From NCBI GenBank assembly GCA_037444685.1, contig JBBILX010000001.1:1-64000 (forward strand): a DNA stretch of 64,000 nt. Direction: 5' to 3'. The stretch comes from UBA964 sp037444685 (GTDB lineage Bacteria > Pseudomonadota > Gammaproteobacteria > Steroidobacterales > Steroidobacteraceae). Position numbers and translations under genes: made by a program. The notes below the pieces were generated by a model. It made no database searches, was not told the origin of the DNA, and was given only the letters and a program-made list of their open reading frames with translations. Shown piece after piece: positions 8,798 through 22,504 of this stretch; positions within the stretch are counted from its first letter, which is position 1, and every line of letters begins with the position of its first letter.

Positions 8798-9868
8798 TCA
8801 GCGGCCGCTTGCCGGCCGGGCGGCGCCGCGCTGGCGCGCGAGCGCCCAGCCGACGTGCTCACGGACCAGCGCCGAGGGGTGGTCGGCGCGCGCCTCGAGC
8901 GCGCGGACGACCTCGGCCGAGGGCGGGGCATTGCCGAGCGCGACCGCGAGATTGCGCAGCCAGCACTCGTAGCCGATGCGGCGGATCGCCGAGCCGGCGA
9001 GCCGATGCTCGAACTCCGATTCGCTCCAGCCGAACAGGTCCGCGAGCGAGCGGCCGTCGAGGCCGTTGCGGACGCTGAAGTCGGGATGTTCGGCCGTCCG
9101 CGCGAACTTGTTCCAGGGACAGACGAGCTGGCAGTCGTCGCAGCCGTAGATACGGTTGCCGATGGCCGCGCGCAGCGGCTCAGGAATCGGGCCGCGCAGC
9201 TCGATGGTCAGATACGAGATGCAGCGGCGCGCATCGAGTCGGTATGGCGCGACGATTGCCCGCGTGGGGCAGGCCGGCAGGCAGGCCTCGCAGCTTCCGC
9301 AGTGGGCGCTGGCCGGCGCGTCGACAGGCAGCGGCAGATCGGTGTAGAGCTCGCCGAGGAAGAAATACGAGCCGGCGTCCCGGGCGATGAGATTGGTGTG
9401 CTTGCCGATCCAGCCGAGGGCGGCGTTGCGCGCGAGGGCCTTCTCGAGCACCGGGCCGCTGTCGACGAACACGCGATATCCGAAAGGGCCGGCAAGTGCG
9501 ACGAGGTCCTCGGCCAGCCGCTGCAGCGCGCGGCGCATCACCTTGTGATAGTCGCGGCCGAGCGCGTAGCGGGAAACGTAGCCGAGCGTCGGGTCGGCGA
9601 GCACGGCGCCGGCATCGCGCGCCGCGGCGGGCCAGTAGTCCATGCGCGCGGAGATCACGCGCAGCGTGCCGGGCACGAGGTCGGCGGGTCGGCTGCGCCG
9701 TGTGCCGTGGCGCGCCATATAGTGCATCTCGCCGTGGTACCCGGCCTCGAGCCACTGCTGCAGGTGGCGCTCGTCGTCGGCGAGATCGATGCCGGCGACG
9801 CCGACGGCGGCGAAGCCGCGCGCGCGCGCAAGGGTCTCGAGCTGCTGGCGGAGCGAGGCGGGGTCCAT
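8798..9868 (-). CDS. queG: Epoxyqueuosine reductase
   Basis: QueG reduces epoxyqueuosine to queuosine in the wobble position of tRNAs, using cobalamin and two [4Fe-4S] clusters. The 356-residue protein has the N-terminal cobalamin-binding domain, then CGSCEACLPACP and CDDCQLVCPWNKF, the eight-cysteine ferredoxin pair, and C-terminal HEAT-like helices. The start ATG at 9868 (MDPASL) was chosen for family length; the open frame extends much further upstream but overlaps the divergent nnrD there. The nnrD start is only 48 bases away on the other strand. Confidence 0.95.
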   Translation of the reverse strand: MDPASLRQQLETLARARGFAAVGVAGIDLADDERHLQQWLEAGYHGEMHYMARHGTRRSRPADLVPGTLRVISARMDYWPAAARDAGAVLADPTLGYVSRYALGRDYHKVMRRALQRLAEDLVALAGPFGYRVFVDSGPVLEKALARNAALGWIGKHTNLIARDAGSYFFLGELYTDLPLPVDAPASAHCGSCEACLPACPTRAIVAPYRLDARRCISYLTIELRGPIPEPLRAAIGNRIYGCDDCQLVCPWNKFARTAEHPDFSVRNGLDGRSLADLFGWSESEFEHRLAGSAIRRIGYECWLRNLAVALGNAPPSAEVVRALEARADHPSALVREHVGWALARQRGAARPASGR

Positions 9869-9916
9869 GCGGCAAAGCGCGACCGGGCTGAGCGGTGCGC
9901 CCAGTATAATGGCGCG

Positions 9917-11406
<1,490 letters not shown>

Positions 11407-11410
<4 letters not shown>

Positions 11411-11901
11411 GCGCGGGGCCGCGCCGCGTCGTCACCGCCGACGCGGCTGGCACCGAGGCGCTCGGTGCCGCGCTCGCGCGCAGTTTCGTCGCCGATGCCG
11501 ATCGCGCGCTGCTCGTCGGGCTGAGCGGTGAGCTCGGTGCCGGCAAGACGACGCTGGTGCGTGGGCTGCTGCGCGCGCTCGGTGTCGCCGGCGCCATCCG
11601 CAGCCCAACGTTCTCGCTGCTCGAGGTGTACGCGACCCCGGCGGCGCGCGTGCTGCATCTCGATCTCTATCGGCTCGAGCGTGCCGACGAGCTCGCCTCG
11701 CTCGGACTCGGCGACTTCGACGAACCCGGCGCCTTGTGGCTGGTCGAGTGGCCGGAGCGCGGTGCCGCTCTGCTCGGATCGGCCGATCTCGAGCTGCGGT
11801 TTGCGGTGACGCCAGTCGGCCACGCTATCGAGCTGGTCGCGTACAGCGAGGCCGGACGGCGCTGGCTCGCGCGGCTTGATCCGGCGCCGCCCGCCAAGTA
11901 G
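11407..11901 (+). CDS. tsaE: tRNA N6-threonylcarbamoyladenosine biosynthesis ATPase TsaE
   Basis: TsaE is the P-loop ATPase that works with TsaB and TsaD to make t6A in tRNAs reading ANN codons. The 164-residue protein has Walker A SGELGAGKTTL near residue 40, SPTFSLLEVY, and HLDLYRL, which are family signatures. It starts at GTG 11407, overlapping the nnrD stop by 4 nt. The amidase gene begins 38 bases later. Confidence 0.95.
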
Positions 11902-11939
11902 ATTATGGGCTAGCTGTTGCGCGGAAGTGCCTGATTAAA

Positions 11940-13223
11940 ATGGCTTTTCGAATGCCCGGCGCGCTCGGGTTCCCGCTGTCTGTGCTGTTCGCACTCGCGC
12001 CGGCGTCGCTCGCGATCGGCGCGCCGACGATGTCCCGACTCGAGAGCGTGCAGCTCGAGGCGAAGGGCGCGGGCAGCGTGCTGCGGCTCGAACTGTCGCG
12101 CGCGACCCCGCATCGGTTTTTTCTGCTCGACAGTCCGCGTCGCGCGGTCATCGACCTCGAAAGCACGCGCGCCGCGTCGGCATTGCGCTGGCCGACCGCC
12201 GCCCCCGGCGTGCGCGCATTGCGCTCGGGCAAGCGTCCCAACGAGGGGTTCCGTGTCGTCGTGGAACTGGATGGGACTGCCTCGGCGACGCTGCGCCAGC
12301 CGGTCGGCAGCGGCGCGCGTCAGGTGCTGGTGCTCGACATCGGGGCAACCCCGTCGGCCGCACCCGACGCCGCCATGGGCGCGACGGCGGCTGCCCAGGC
12401 GGCCAGCGACAGCACGGCGCCGTCGGGGCAGGTTCGGCCGGTGCGCGCCGTGCACGCGCCGCCCGAATCGGGCCGGGACGTGATCGTCGCGATCGATGCC
12501 GGCCACGGCGGCGTCGATCCTGGGGCGATCGGCCGTGGCGGCACGCGCGAGAAGGACGTCGTGCTCGACATCGCTCGCGCGCTCGCCGAGCGGATCGACC
12601 GCGCGCCCGGCATGCGCGCCGTGCTGACGCGCGACGGTGACTACTTCCTGTCGCTGCGGCAGCGCATCGGTCGCGCGCGCGACGCGAGGGCGGACCTGTT
12701 CGTCTCGGTGCACGCGGACTCGGTCCGCGATCCCTCCGTGTCGGGCTCTTCGGTCTACATTCTCTCGACCAAGGGTGCGAGCGACGAGCAGGCGCGCTGG
12801 CTCGCCGAGCGCGAGAACGCTGCCGACCTCAAGGGCGGCATCTCGCTCGACGACAAGGATCAGACGCTGGCCTCCGTGCTGCTCGATCTGTCACAGTCGG
12901 CGAGCATCAGCGCAAGCATGGAGGCCGCCGAGCGGGTGCTGCGCCGGCTCAACGGCGTCAACGAGGCGCGCCGGCCGACGGTCCAGCAGGCAGGATTCGT
13001 CGTGCTGAAGTCGCCGGACATCCCGTCGATGCTCATCGAGACGGCGTTCATCTCGAATGTCGGCGATGAGCGCCGACTGCGCGACGACGCCTACCGGCAG
13101 CGGCTTGCCGAGGCGATCTTCCGCGGGGTACGCGGGTATTTCGAGGACTATCCCCCCGAGGGCACCCTGTTCGCTGCGCGGCGGCGCCAGACCGAGCCGC
13201 CCCTCGCGCTCAACGAGCGCTGA
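11940..13223 (+). CDS. N-acetylmuramoyl-L-alanine amidase (AmiC/AmiB type) with AMIN domain
   Basis: Secreted amidase that cleaves peptide crosslinks from glycan strands during daughter-cell separation. The 427-residue protein has an N-terminal signal sequence (hydrophobic to about residue 28), an AMIN domain at about 35–135 that targets the septum, a linker, and an Amidase_3 domain from about 180. Zinc ligands are visible in DAGHGG, TREKD, SVHADS and LIETAFISN. No LysM domain follows, unlike many AmiB proteins. Position between tsaE and mutL matches amiB in many gammaproteobacteria. Confidence 0.93.
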   Translation: MAFRMPGALGFPLSVLFALAPASLAIGAPTMSRLESVQLEAKGAGSVLRLELSRATPHRFFLLDSPRRAVIDLESTRAASALRWPTAAPGVRALRSGKRPNEGFRVVVELDGTASATLRQPVGSGARQVLVLDIGATPSAAPDAAMGATAAAQAASDSTAPSGQVRPVRAVHAPPESGRDVIVAIDAGHGGVDPGAIGRGGTREKDVVLDIARALAERIDRAPGMRAVLTRDGDYFLSLRQRIGRARDARADLFVSVHADSVRDPSVSGSSVYILSTKGASDEQARWLAERENAADLKGGISLDDKDQTLASVLLDLSQSASISASMEAAERVLRRLNGVNEARRPTVQQAGFVVLKSPDIPSMLIETAFISNVGDERRLRDDAYRQRLAEAIFRGVRGYFEDYPPEGTLFAARRRQTEPPLALNER

Positions 13224-13278
13224 GCGCCGGCATCCCGGGCCCGATCGACTACACTGGCGGCGCCCTGCGCGGTGCCGC

Positions 13279-15048
13279 ATGCCCATCCGATCCTTGCCCA
13301 GCGAACTCATCGACCAGATCGCCGCCGGCGAGGTCATCGAGCGACCCGCCTCCGTGCTCAAGGAACTGGTCGAGAACAGCCTCGACGCCGGCGCGCGCCG
13401 CATCGAGATCGACGTCGAACAGGGCGGGGCGGCGCTCATCCGCGTTCGCGATGACGGCGCGGGCATCGCCGCCGACGAACTCGCGCTGGCCGTGCAGCGC
13501 CATGCGACGAGCAAGATCGCCGCGCTCGCGGACCTCGAGGCGATCGTGACGCTGGGCTTTCGCGGCGAGGCGCTGCCGTCGATCGGCTCGGTCGCCCGGC
13601 TGCGCATCGTCTCGCGCACCGCCGAGGCCGGCGCCGCCGCCGCGATCGAGGTCGATGGCGGCAGCGTGGCCGCGACGCGCCCGGCGGCGCATCCTCCGGG
13701 CACGACCGTCGAGGTCCGCGAGCTGTTCTTCAACGTGCCTGCGCGGCGCAAGTTCCTGCGCTCGACGGCCACCGAGTTCGCGCAGATCGCCGGTCTCGTG
13801 GAGCGGCTCGCTTTGGCCCGGCCGGCGGTCGCGTTCCGGCTGCGCCACGGCGAGCGCGTCGTGCTGGATCTGCCCCCGGCGACCGATGCGAGCGGCGAAC
13901 TGCGCCGGCTCGAATCCCTGCTCGGCGCCGAATTCCGCGCCGCCGCGTTGCCGCTCGAGGCGAGCTCGGGACCGGTCGCGCTGCGCGGCTGGATCGGCGC
14001 GCCGCGCGGCGCGCGCGCCCAGCCCGACCGGCAGTACTTCTTCGTCAATGGCCGCGCCGTCCGCGACAAGCTGCTCGCGAGCGCCGTGCGCCAGGGCTAC
14101 CGCGACGTGCTCTACGGTGGCCGCCACCCGGTCTACGTGCTGCACCTTTCGCTCGATCCTGGGTTGGTCGACGTCAACGCCCACCCCCAGAAACTCGAGG
14201 TGCGCTTCCGCGACAACCGCCAGGTACATGCCTTCGTGGCCCGGGAGATCGAGCGGGCGCTCGCGGCCGGGCCGACCGCCGCGGCAGCCTGCGCGCGCGG
14301 CGTGCCGAGGGTCACGCCTCCTCCGCCCCCGGTCGTGGCGCAGCGGGCGCTGCACTGGCCGACACTGGCCGCCTCGGCCGCGAGCGTGCGCGAGCCGGAG
14401 CCGGGCACCCCTCCAGAGCTCGCCGCGTCGATCCCGGCCGCGGATCCCGCGCGCGCCACGCCGGCCGCCGAGCCGCTTGGGGAAGCGATCGCGCAGCTGC
14501 ATGGGATCTACATCCTCGCGCAGAACGCCGCGGGGCTCGTGATCGTCGACGCGCACGCCGCCCACGAGCGCGTGCTCTACGAGCGGCTGAAGGCGGCGCA
14601 GGCCGGCGCTGCGCCCTCGCAGCAGCTGCTGGCGCCCATCACGGTCGAACTGGCGGAGCACGAGGTCGACGTGGTGCTCGAGTCGGCCGGCGAGTTCGAG
14701 CGGGCGGGCTTTGCGCTCGAGCGCCTGTCGCCGACGTCGCTCGTCGTGCGCGCCGTGCCGGCGCTGCTCGCCCGCGAGCCGCTGCCCGAACTGCTGCGCG
14801 GCGTGCTCGCCGATCTGGCCACCGGGGGTGGCACTGGCCACATCGAGGAGGCCGGCTACCGTCTGCTCGCGACCCTGGCCTGCCGCAGCGCGATCCATGC
14901 GGGCCGGCGTCTGACGGTGCCCGAGATGAATGCGCTGCTGCGGCAGATGGAGGCGACCGAGCGCGCCGACCAATGCAACCACGGCCGGCCGACCTGGACC
15001 AGGGTGACGCTGGTCGAGCTCGACCAGCTGTTCCTGCGCGGCCGATGA
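13279..15048 (+). CDS. mutL: DNA mismatch repair protein MutL
   Basis: MutL couples mismatch recognition by MutS to strand incision. The GHKL ATPase domain begins the 589-residue protein: ERPASVLKELVENSLDAGA, RDDGAGI and TLGFRGEALPS, then the transducer domain with NGR and NVHP-like motifs. A Pro/Ala-rich linker follows, then the dimerisation domain. That domain contains DAHAAHERVLYE, close to the metal-binding DQHA(x)2E(x)4E endonuclease motif that E. coli MutL lacks. The ATG at 13279 was chosen over a longer frame overlapping the amidase gene. The stop overlaps the miaA start (ATGA). Confidence 0.96.
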   Translation: MPIRSLPSELIDQIAAGEVIERPASVLKELVENSLDAGARRIEIDVEQGGAALIRVRDDGAGIAADELALAVQRHATSKIAALADLEAIVTLGFRGEALPSIGSVARLRIVSRTAEAGAAAAIEVDGGSVAATRPAAHPPGTTVEVRELFFNVPARRKFLRSTATEFAQIAGLVERLALARPAVAFRLRHGERVVLDLPPATDASGELRRLESLLGAEFRAAALPLEASSGPVALRGWIGAPRGARAQPDRQYFFVNGRAVRDKLLASAVRQGYRDVLYGGRHPVYVLHLSLDPGLVDVNAHPQKLEVRFRDNRQVHAFVAREIERALAAGPTAAAACARGVPRVTPPPPPVVAQRALHWPTLAASAASVREPEPGTPPELAASIPAADPARATPAAEPLGEAIAQLHGIYILAQNAAGLVIVDAHAAHERVLYERLKAAQAGAAPSQQLLAPITVELAEHEVDVVLESAGEFERAGFALERLSPTSLVVRAVPALLAREPLPELLRGVLADLATGGGTGHIEEAGYRLLATLACRSAIHAGRRLTVPEMNALLRQMEATERADQCNHGRPTWTRVTLVELDQLFLRGR

Positions 15049-15980
15049 GGGGTATCGCGGCCGTGCTCTGCGGTCCGACCGCGAGCGGCAAGAGCGAGTT
15101 CGCCCTGCGGCTTGCGGCCGAGCTGCCGGTCGAGATCATCAGCGTCGACTCGACCCAGGTCTATCGCGGTCTGGACATCGGGTCAGCGAAACCCGGTCTC
15201 GAGGCACGTCGCCGCGTGCCGCACCACCTGATCGACATCCGCGATCCGGCCGAGACCTACAACGCCGGCGAGTTCGTCGCCGATGCGGCGCGGCTGATCG
15301 ACGAGATCGGCGCCCGTGGTCGTCTGCCGCTCCTGGTGGGCGGCACGATGCTCTATCTGCGCGCCCTGCTGGTCGGCATGGCGGACATGCCCGCGGCCGA
15401 GCCGGAGCTGCGCACCGCGCTCGACGAACGCGCAGCCCGGTTCGGCTGGCCGGCCCTGCACGCGGAGCTGGCGCGGATCGATCCCGAGGCGGCGAGCCGC
15501 ATCCATCCCAACGACGCGCAGAGGATCCAGCGCGCACTCGAGGTCTACGAGCTCACCGGGACGCCCATCAGCGCGTGGCAGCGGCGCACCCGACCGCCGA
15601 CCAATGTCCGCTTCCTATGCTGGGCGCTCTGGCCGGAGGATCGGGTGGCACTCGGAACCCGCATCAGGGAACGGTTCGAGGCGATGCTGGTCAATGGCTG
15701 GGTGAAGGAGGTCGAGACCCTGGCCGCCCGATCCGACCTGACCGGCCGCGAGCCGGCCCTGCGTGCGGTGGGTTATCGCCAGTGGTGGGATTACGTCAAG
15801 GGTCGCTGTGCCTATGCGGCCGCGCGCCAGGCGGCGCTGCGCGCCACGTTGCAACTGGTGCGCCGGCAGTTGACCTGGATCCGCGCGGACACACGCTGGC
15901 AGCGGCTGGACCCTTTCGCCCCGGACGCCTGCGAGCGGTGGATCGCCGCAGTGCGACGGACGCCGGGCGTGGCGTGCTAA
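15045..15980 (+). CDS. miaA: tRNA dimethylallyltransferase
   Basis: MiaA adds an isopentenyl group to A37 of tRNAs reading UNN codons. The 311-residue protein has the P-loop GPTASGKSEFAL near residue 10, DSTQVYRGLDIGSAKP, VGGTMLYLRAL and the C-terminal RRQLTWIR, all standard. The ATG overlaps the mutL stop by 4 nt. hfq follows 110 bases downstream, the usual mutL–miaA–hfq order. Confidence 0.97.
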   Translation: MRGIAAVLCGPTASGKSEFALRLAAELPVEIISVDSTQVYRGLDIGSAKPGLEARRRVPHHLIDIRDPAETYNAGEFVADAARLIDEIGARGRLPLLVGGTMLYLRALLVGMADMPAAEPELRTALDERAARFGWPALHAELARIDPEAASRIHPNDAQRIQRALEVYELTGTPISAWQRRTRPPTNVRFLCWALWPEDRVALGTRIRERFEAMLVNGWVKEVETLAARSDLTGREPALRAVGYRQWWDYVKGRCAYAAARQAALRATLQLVRRQLTWIRADTRWQRLDPFAPDACERWIAAVRRTPGVAC

Positions 15981-16090
15981 CATCGGAGGCGTCGACGGTG
16001 GGTGTCAGACGCTTGCTGAAGGCCGCGTCCCAGGGAAGGCAGATCGCGGTGGACAACAACAACTCGAGAGCTAACAAGAAGGAGAAACCG

Positions 16091-16345
16091 ATGGCCAGGG
16101 GCCAGTCGCTCCAGGATCCTTTCCTGAACCAGCTGCGCAAGGAGCGGGTTCCGGTCTCGATCTATCTCGTCAACGGCATCAAGCTGCAGGGGCAGATCGA
16201 CTCCTTCGACCAGTTTGTCGTCCTGTTGAAGAACAGCGTCAACCAGATGGTCTACAAGCACGCGATTTCGACGATCGTGCCGGCGCGCAACATCCGCGTG
16301 CCGATGGCCGGCGAGGACGCAGCACCGGAGGCCGCAGCAGAGTAA
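16091..16345 (+). CDS. hfq: RNA chaperone Hfq
   Basis: Hfq forms an Sm-like hexamer that pairs small RNAs with mRNAs. The 84-residue protein has LQDPFLNQLRKE at the proximal face, VSIYLVNGIKLQG (Sm1) and YKHAISTIVPAR (Sm2), followed by a short acidic Ala-rich tail. The start is set by a strong ribosome binding site, AAGGAG, seven bases upstream. An open frame continuing upstream of this ATG through miaA in another phase is not coding. Confidence 0.98.
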   Translation: MARGQSLQDPFLNQLRKERVPVSIYLVNGIKLQGQIDSFDQFVVLLKNSVNQMVYKHAISTIVPARNIRVPMAGEDAAPEAAAE

Positions 16346-16381
16346 TGCTGCCGAACGGTCCGGTCGCCACGCGGATGCCCC

Positions 16382-17728
<1,347 letters not shown>

Positions 17729-17780
17729 CTTGTGTCCGGCACGCTCCCAATGACGAGTCCACTCACGGATCCCGACCGAC

Positions 17781-18914
17781 ATGGCATGGAACGAACCGGG
17801 CCGCAATAAGAACCCTTGGGGCAAGCGCCCAGGCCAGGACGGCCAGAACGTCGACGAAGCGTTCCGCAACTTCCAGCGCAAGCTCGAGAACCTTCTGAAG
17901 GGTGGTTCGGGCGGCGGGACCGGCAGCGGCGGCGGCAGCAGCGGCGGCGACGGCAGTGGCTCGATGCTGGCCGTGGTCGGCCTGGTCGCGCTCGCCGGCT
18001 GGGCCTACATGTCGTTCTTCCAGGTCGGCGCCGCCGAGCGCGGTGTCGTGCAGCGATTTGGCAAGTTCGTCGACGTGCGGGAGCCGGGCCCGGGCTGGCA
18101 CTGGTGGCCGATCGAGCGCGTGACGATGGTCAACGTCTCCGAGGTGCGCAGCCTCGAGTACAAGTCCCGTGTGCTGACCGCTGACATCAACCTGATCGAG
18201 ATGTCGCTCGGCGTGCAGTACCAGCTGCGCGATCCCGTCAAGGTGCTGTTCCAGATCCGCGAGCCGGAGCAGACGCTTCGCGAGGTCAGCGAGAGCGCAA
18301 TCCGCGAGGTGGTGGGCCGCACCGAACTCGACGACATCATCGTCGGCAACCGTCAGGAGATCACGACGCGCACGCGCGAGCTGATCCAGCGCACCATGGA
18401 CCAGTACAACGCCGGCATCAATGTCTCGTCGGTGAACCTCACCGACATCCAAGTGCCCGAGCCGGTCGTGCCCGCCCAGCGCGACGCCAACAAGGCCATC
18501 GCCGACAAGGAGCGCTTCCGTCAGGAGGCCGAGGCCTATGCGAGCGGCATCATTCCGGTCGCCGAGGGTCAGGCGTCGCGCCAGCTCCAGGAGGCGGAGG
18601 GCTACAAGGCGCAGGTCATCGCGATCGCCGAGGGCGAGGCCGCCCGCTTCAACCAGGTGCAGCAGGCCTATGCCGCGGCTCCGCGGGTCACTCGTGAGCG
18701 TCTGTTCATCGAGACGGTCGAGCAGGTGCTGAACCGGACGCAGAAGGTCATCGTCGACACGAAGGGCGGCAACCAGATGCTGTACCTGCCGATCGACAAA
18801 CTCGTCGAGCGCGGCACGCGCAGCACCACCGAACCCACCGTTACTGCAACGCGGCCGACGGCCGAGCCCGAGTCCTCGGCGACAGTCGACGCGCGTGCCC
18901 GGGGAGAACGCTGA
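17781..18914 (+). CDS. hflK: FtsH protease regulator HflK
   Basis: HflK is the larger SPFH/prohibitin subunit of the membrane HflKC complex that encages and modulates FtsH. The 377-residue protein has a Gly/Ser-rich cytoplasmic N-terminus, one transmembrane helix near residues 55–75, and a periplasmic SPFH domain with RFGKFVDV and a long Ala/Glu-rich coiled coil. The stop shares one base with the hflC start, so the two are coupled. Confidence 0.97.
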   Translation: MAWNEPGRNKNPWGKRPGQDGQNVDEAFRNFQRKLENLLKGGSGGGTGSGGGSSGGDGSGSMLAVVGLVALAGWAYMSFFQVGAAERGVVQRFGKFVDVREPGPGWHWWPIERVTMVNVSEVRSLEYKSRVLTADINLIEMSLGVQYQLRDPVKVLFQIREPEQTLREVSESAIREVVGRTELDDIIVGNRQEITTRTRELIQRTMDQYNAGINVSSVNLTDIQVPEPVVPAQRDANKAIADKERFRQEAEAYASGIIPVAEGQASRQLQEAEGYKAQVIAIAEGEAARFNQVQQAYAAAPRVTRERLFIETVEQVLNRTQKVIVDTKGGNQMLYLPIDKLVERGTRSTTEPTVTATRPTAEPESSATVDARARGER

Positions 18915-19780
18915 TGCAGCGCGGCGCTCCACTGATGATCGTCATCGTCGGTCTCGCGATCCTTGCGAGCACCTGTGTGTTCACTGTTTCCGAGTCGCAG
19001 GTCGCGATCCGCACGCAGTTCCGTGAGATCGTCGGCGAGCCGTATGGGCCTGGGCTGCACTTCAAGACCCCGATCGACCGCGTCGTGAAGTTCGAGCGAC
19101 GCGTGCTCTCGCAGAGTTTCCCGGGCGAGACCTTCCTGACGAACGAGAACCGCGGGCTTATCGTCGACTTTTACATCAAGTGGCGCATCAACGATGCGGC
19201 GCGCTTCTTCCGTGCGTTCAACGTGAGCGAGGAGGCGGCGAGCCAGCGCCTGTCCGACATCGTCAAGGACGGCATCAAGAACGCTGTCGCGCAGCGCACG
19301 CTGCAGCAGATCGTCACGGCCGAGCGTGCCGCCTTTACCGGTGACATGTTCGACCGTGCGAGCAGACTCGTCGACGATCTCGGCATCCAGCTGATCGACG
19401 TGCGCGTGCAGCGCATCGACCTGCCCGAGGACGTTGCAGCGCGCGTCTATGCGTCGATGCAGCAGAGCTTCGAACGGCTCGCCCGCCAGCTGCGCGGCGA
19501 GGGCGAGAAGGAAGCCCTGCGGATTCGCGCCGAGGCTGACCGCAGGCGGCTCGAGATCGTCTCGGAGGCTTCGCGCGAAGCGCTGCGAATCCGCGGCGAA
19601 GGCGACACGCGCGCGGCGCAGATCTATGCCGCCGCCTACGGGCGGGACCCGGACTTCTACGCCTTCTACCGCAGCCTGCAGGCCTACCGGAATTCGCTCG
19701 GCAAGGAGGGTGACGTACTCGTCGTCTCGCCGGACAGTGAGTTCTTCCGCTATCTGCGGTCGGCCGGCGGCGCGCGCTGA
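18914..19780 (+). CDS. hflC: FtsH protease regulator HflC
   Basis: HflC is the partner of HflK in the FtsH-associated SPFH complex. The 288-residue protein opens with an N-terminal signal-anchor helix, followed by TVSESQVAIRTQF, the SPFH domain and a charged coiled coil around residues 190–240. It ends with the family's FYAFYRSLQAYR segment. The ATG overlaps the hflK TGA by one base. Confidence 0.97.
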   Translation: MQRGAPLMIVIVGLAILASTCVFTVSESQVAIRTQFREIVGEPYGPGLHFKTPIDRVVKFERRVLSQSFPGETFLTNENRGLIVDFYIKWRINDAARFFRAFNVSEEAASQRLSDIVKDGIKNAVAQRTLQQIVTAERAAFTGDMFDRASRLVDDLGIQLIDVRVQRIDLPEDVAARVYASMQQSFERLARQLRGEGEKEALRIRAEADRRRLEIVSEASREALRIRGEGDTRAAQIYAAAYGRDPDFYAFYRSLQAYRNSLGKEGDVLVVSPDSEFFRYLRSAGGAR

Positions 19781-19834
19781 GGGTGTCATCGGCGGCAGGC
19801 GGCGTCCCGGCGATCACTATCTGAGGGTGGCCCC

Positions 19835-20032
19835 ATGCTGGCCTGGTCCGATCTGCTGGCAGCCTTTGCGCTGTACCTCGTTCTCGAGGGCATCACGCCT
19901 TTCGTCAATCCGTCAGGGATGAAGCGCGCGATATCGCTGATGCTGTCGATTCCCGACTCGCAGCTTCGCGTCGGTGGGCTTGGCGCGATCGTCGCGGGAC
20001 TCGTGCTGCTCGTCCTCGTCCGGGGAGGCTGA
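19835..20032 (+). CDS. DUF2065 family small inner-membrane protein (YjeT-like)
   Basis: This 65-residue protein has two hydrophobic helices separated by a short polar stretch with EGITPFVNP, the DUF2065 hallmark. The family sits between hflC and purA in many gammaproteobacteria, as here, and its function is not established. Its stop is one base before the TTG start of purA, and its GGGGAGG end doubles as the purA ribosome binding site. Confidence 0.88.
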   Translation: MLAWSDLLAAFALYLVLEGITPFVNPSGMKRAISLMLSIPDSQLRVGGLGAIVAGLVLLVLVRGG

Positions 20033-20033
20033 G

Positions 20034-21326
<1,293 letters not shown>

Positions 21327-21482
21327 ACCGGCGCTGAATCCGCGTGTGAACGGCAGGCCATCGGCGGCGTCGCCATCCGGCGACTGCGCGTCGGACTGCG
21401 ACGGGTTCGGCTTTCATTGCGCACCATCGCGCGTTAGCGTTGTCTTACGCTTTGCCAACCGCAGTGCCTCAGGAGGACCAGC

Positions 21483-22382
21483 ATGACATCGAGTCGCCCA
21501 CGGAACGTTCGCTTAGCGGCCATTGCCGGGCTCGCCCTCGCGCTCGGGGCCTGCGGCGGTGGGGCGCCCGACCCCGACGCCGCGCAGCAGGCGGCGAAGA
21601 CCGAGGCCGAGCTCGCGGCGCAGCGCGCTGAACTCGAGAAGCGCGAAGCCGAGCTCGCCGCGAAGCAGAAGGCGCTCGAGGAAGAGCAGGCGGCCGCGGA
21701 GGCTGCGCGCCTCGAGCTCGAGAGGACAGAGGCCGCCAACGCGGAGGCCGCGAAGGCCGAAGCCGTCCGCGCCGAGGCTGCCCGCGCGGCGGCAGCGCGG
21801 CCCGCGCCGAAGTCGGCCGCGACACGGCCTGCGACGACCACACCGGCTCCGGTTCCCGCACCGAAGGTTGCCCAGCCTGTCGTGGTGCCGTCGGGGACCT
21901 CCTTGACGATCGCTTTCACCTCGACGATCTCGACCAAGACCGCCAAAGTGGGGGATCCGGTCGGTGCGCGGCTGACCGCGCCGCTCGTGGTCGACGGTCG
22001 GACGATCGCGCCGGCGGGCGCAGCCGTGCGCGGCTCGGTGATCGACGTCTATTCCGGCTCGCAGGAGATCGGCGGGACGCCGCGCCTTTCCATACGCTTG
22101 GACCAGTTGTCACTCGGCGAAGGACGGAGTGTCACGATCGCGGCCGACCTTGCCCAGGAGGGCAAGCGCGAGAGCGGCCGCGACGCCGCCAAGATTGCGG
22201 GCGGAGCGCTGATCGGTGCCGTGGTCGGCAAGCAGATCGATGACGGCAAGGGCGCGGTGATCGGCGGCCTGCTGGGCGGAGCTGCGGGCGCTGCGATCGC
22301 CAAGCGCACCGGTGGCGACCTCGAGATCGCCGACGGCACGGCGGCCACGCTGGTGCTGACCCGCTCATTCGAGATCCGCTGA
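21483..22382 (+). CDS. Lipoprotein with coiled coil and glycine-zipper segment
   Basis: I do not recognise a named family for the whole protein. The 299 residues start with a lipoprotein signal and a lipobox ending LGAC near residue 24. Next comes a long Ala/Glu/Lys coiled coil (about 35–105), a Pro/Ala linker, a beta-rich domain (about 125–220), and a glycine-rich zipper (GGALIGAVVGKQ to GGLLGGAAGAAI) near 235–270. A strong AGGAGG site precedes the ATG. Proteins of this kind anchor to the outer membrane and span the periplasm; that role is inferred. Confidence 0.7.
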   Translation: MTSSRPRNVRLAAIAGLALALGACGGGAPDPDAAQQAAKTEAELAAQRAELEKREAELAAKQKALEEEQAAAEAARLELERTEAANAEAAKAEAVRAEAARAAAARPAPKSAATRPATTTPAPVPAPKVAQPVVVPSGTSLTIAFTSTISTKTAKVGDPVGARLTAPLVVDGRTIAPAGAAVRGSVIDVYSGSQEIGGTPRLSIRLDQLSLGEGRSVTIAADLAQEGKRESGRDAAKIAGGALIGAVVGKQIDDGKGAVIGGLLGGAAGAAIAKRTGGDLEIADGTAATLVLTRSFEIR

Positions 22383-22394
22383 GGCAGGTCCGGG

Positions 22395-22428
22395 GCCGCG
22401 CAGCGCGCGCTCGGCGCCGCTGCGCGGC
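22395..22428 (+). terminator. Stem-loop after the lipoprotein gene
   Basis: A perfect 10-bp inverted repeat GCCGCGCAGC/GCTGCGCGGC encloses a 14-base loop, 12 bases after the stop codon. No T-run follows, so it may be a weak or Rho-assisted terminator or an mRNA-stabilising hairpin. Confidence 0.45.
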
Positions 22429-22467
22429 GTCGGGCGGCAGGGCCGGCCCAGCCTGGGGTCGACCCCC

Positions 22468-22504
22468 ATAGACCCTGTCTATAGGGCCGACAGAATCAAT
22501 CGAT
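22468..22504 (+). promoter_or_regulatory. OxyR binding site upstream of ahpC
   Basis: The 37 bases fit the OxyR tetramer consensus of four tetranucleotides spaced by seven bases: ATAG, CTAT, ACAG, CGAT, with exactly 7 bases between each. Two of the four are perfect and two have one mismatch. The site overlaps the first base of the -35 element of the ahpC promoter, the position from which OxyR activates. Confidence 0.85.

Noticed and set aside
13249..14982. A 577-codon minus-strand frame opposite mutL
   Set aside because: MutL motifs and the coupled miaA start show the plus strand is coding; the antisense product is Arg/Gly-rich low complexity.
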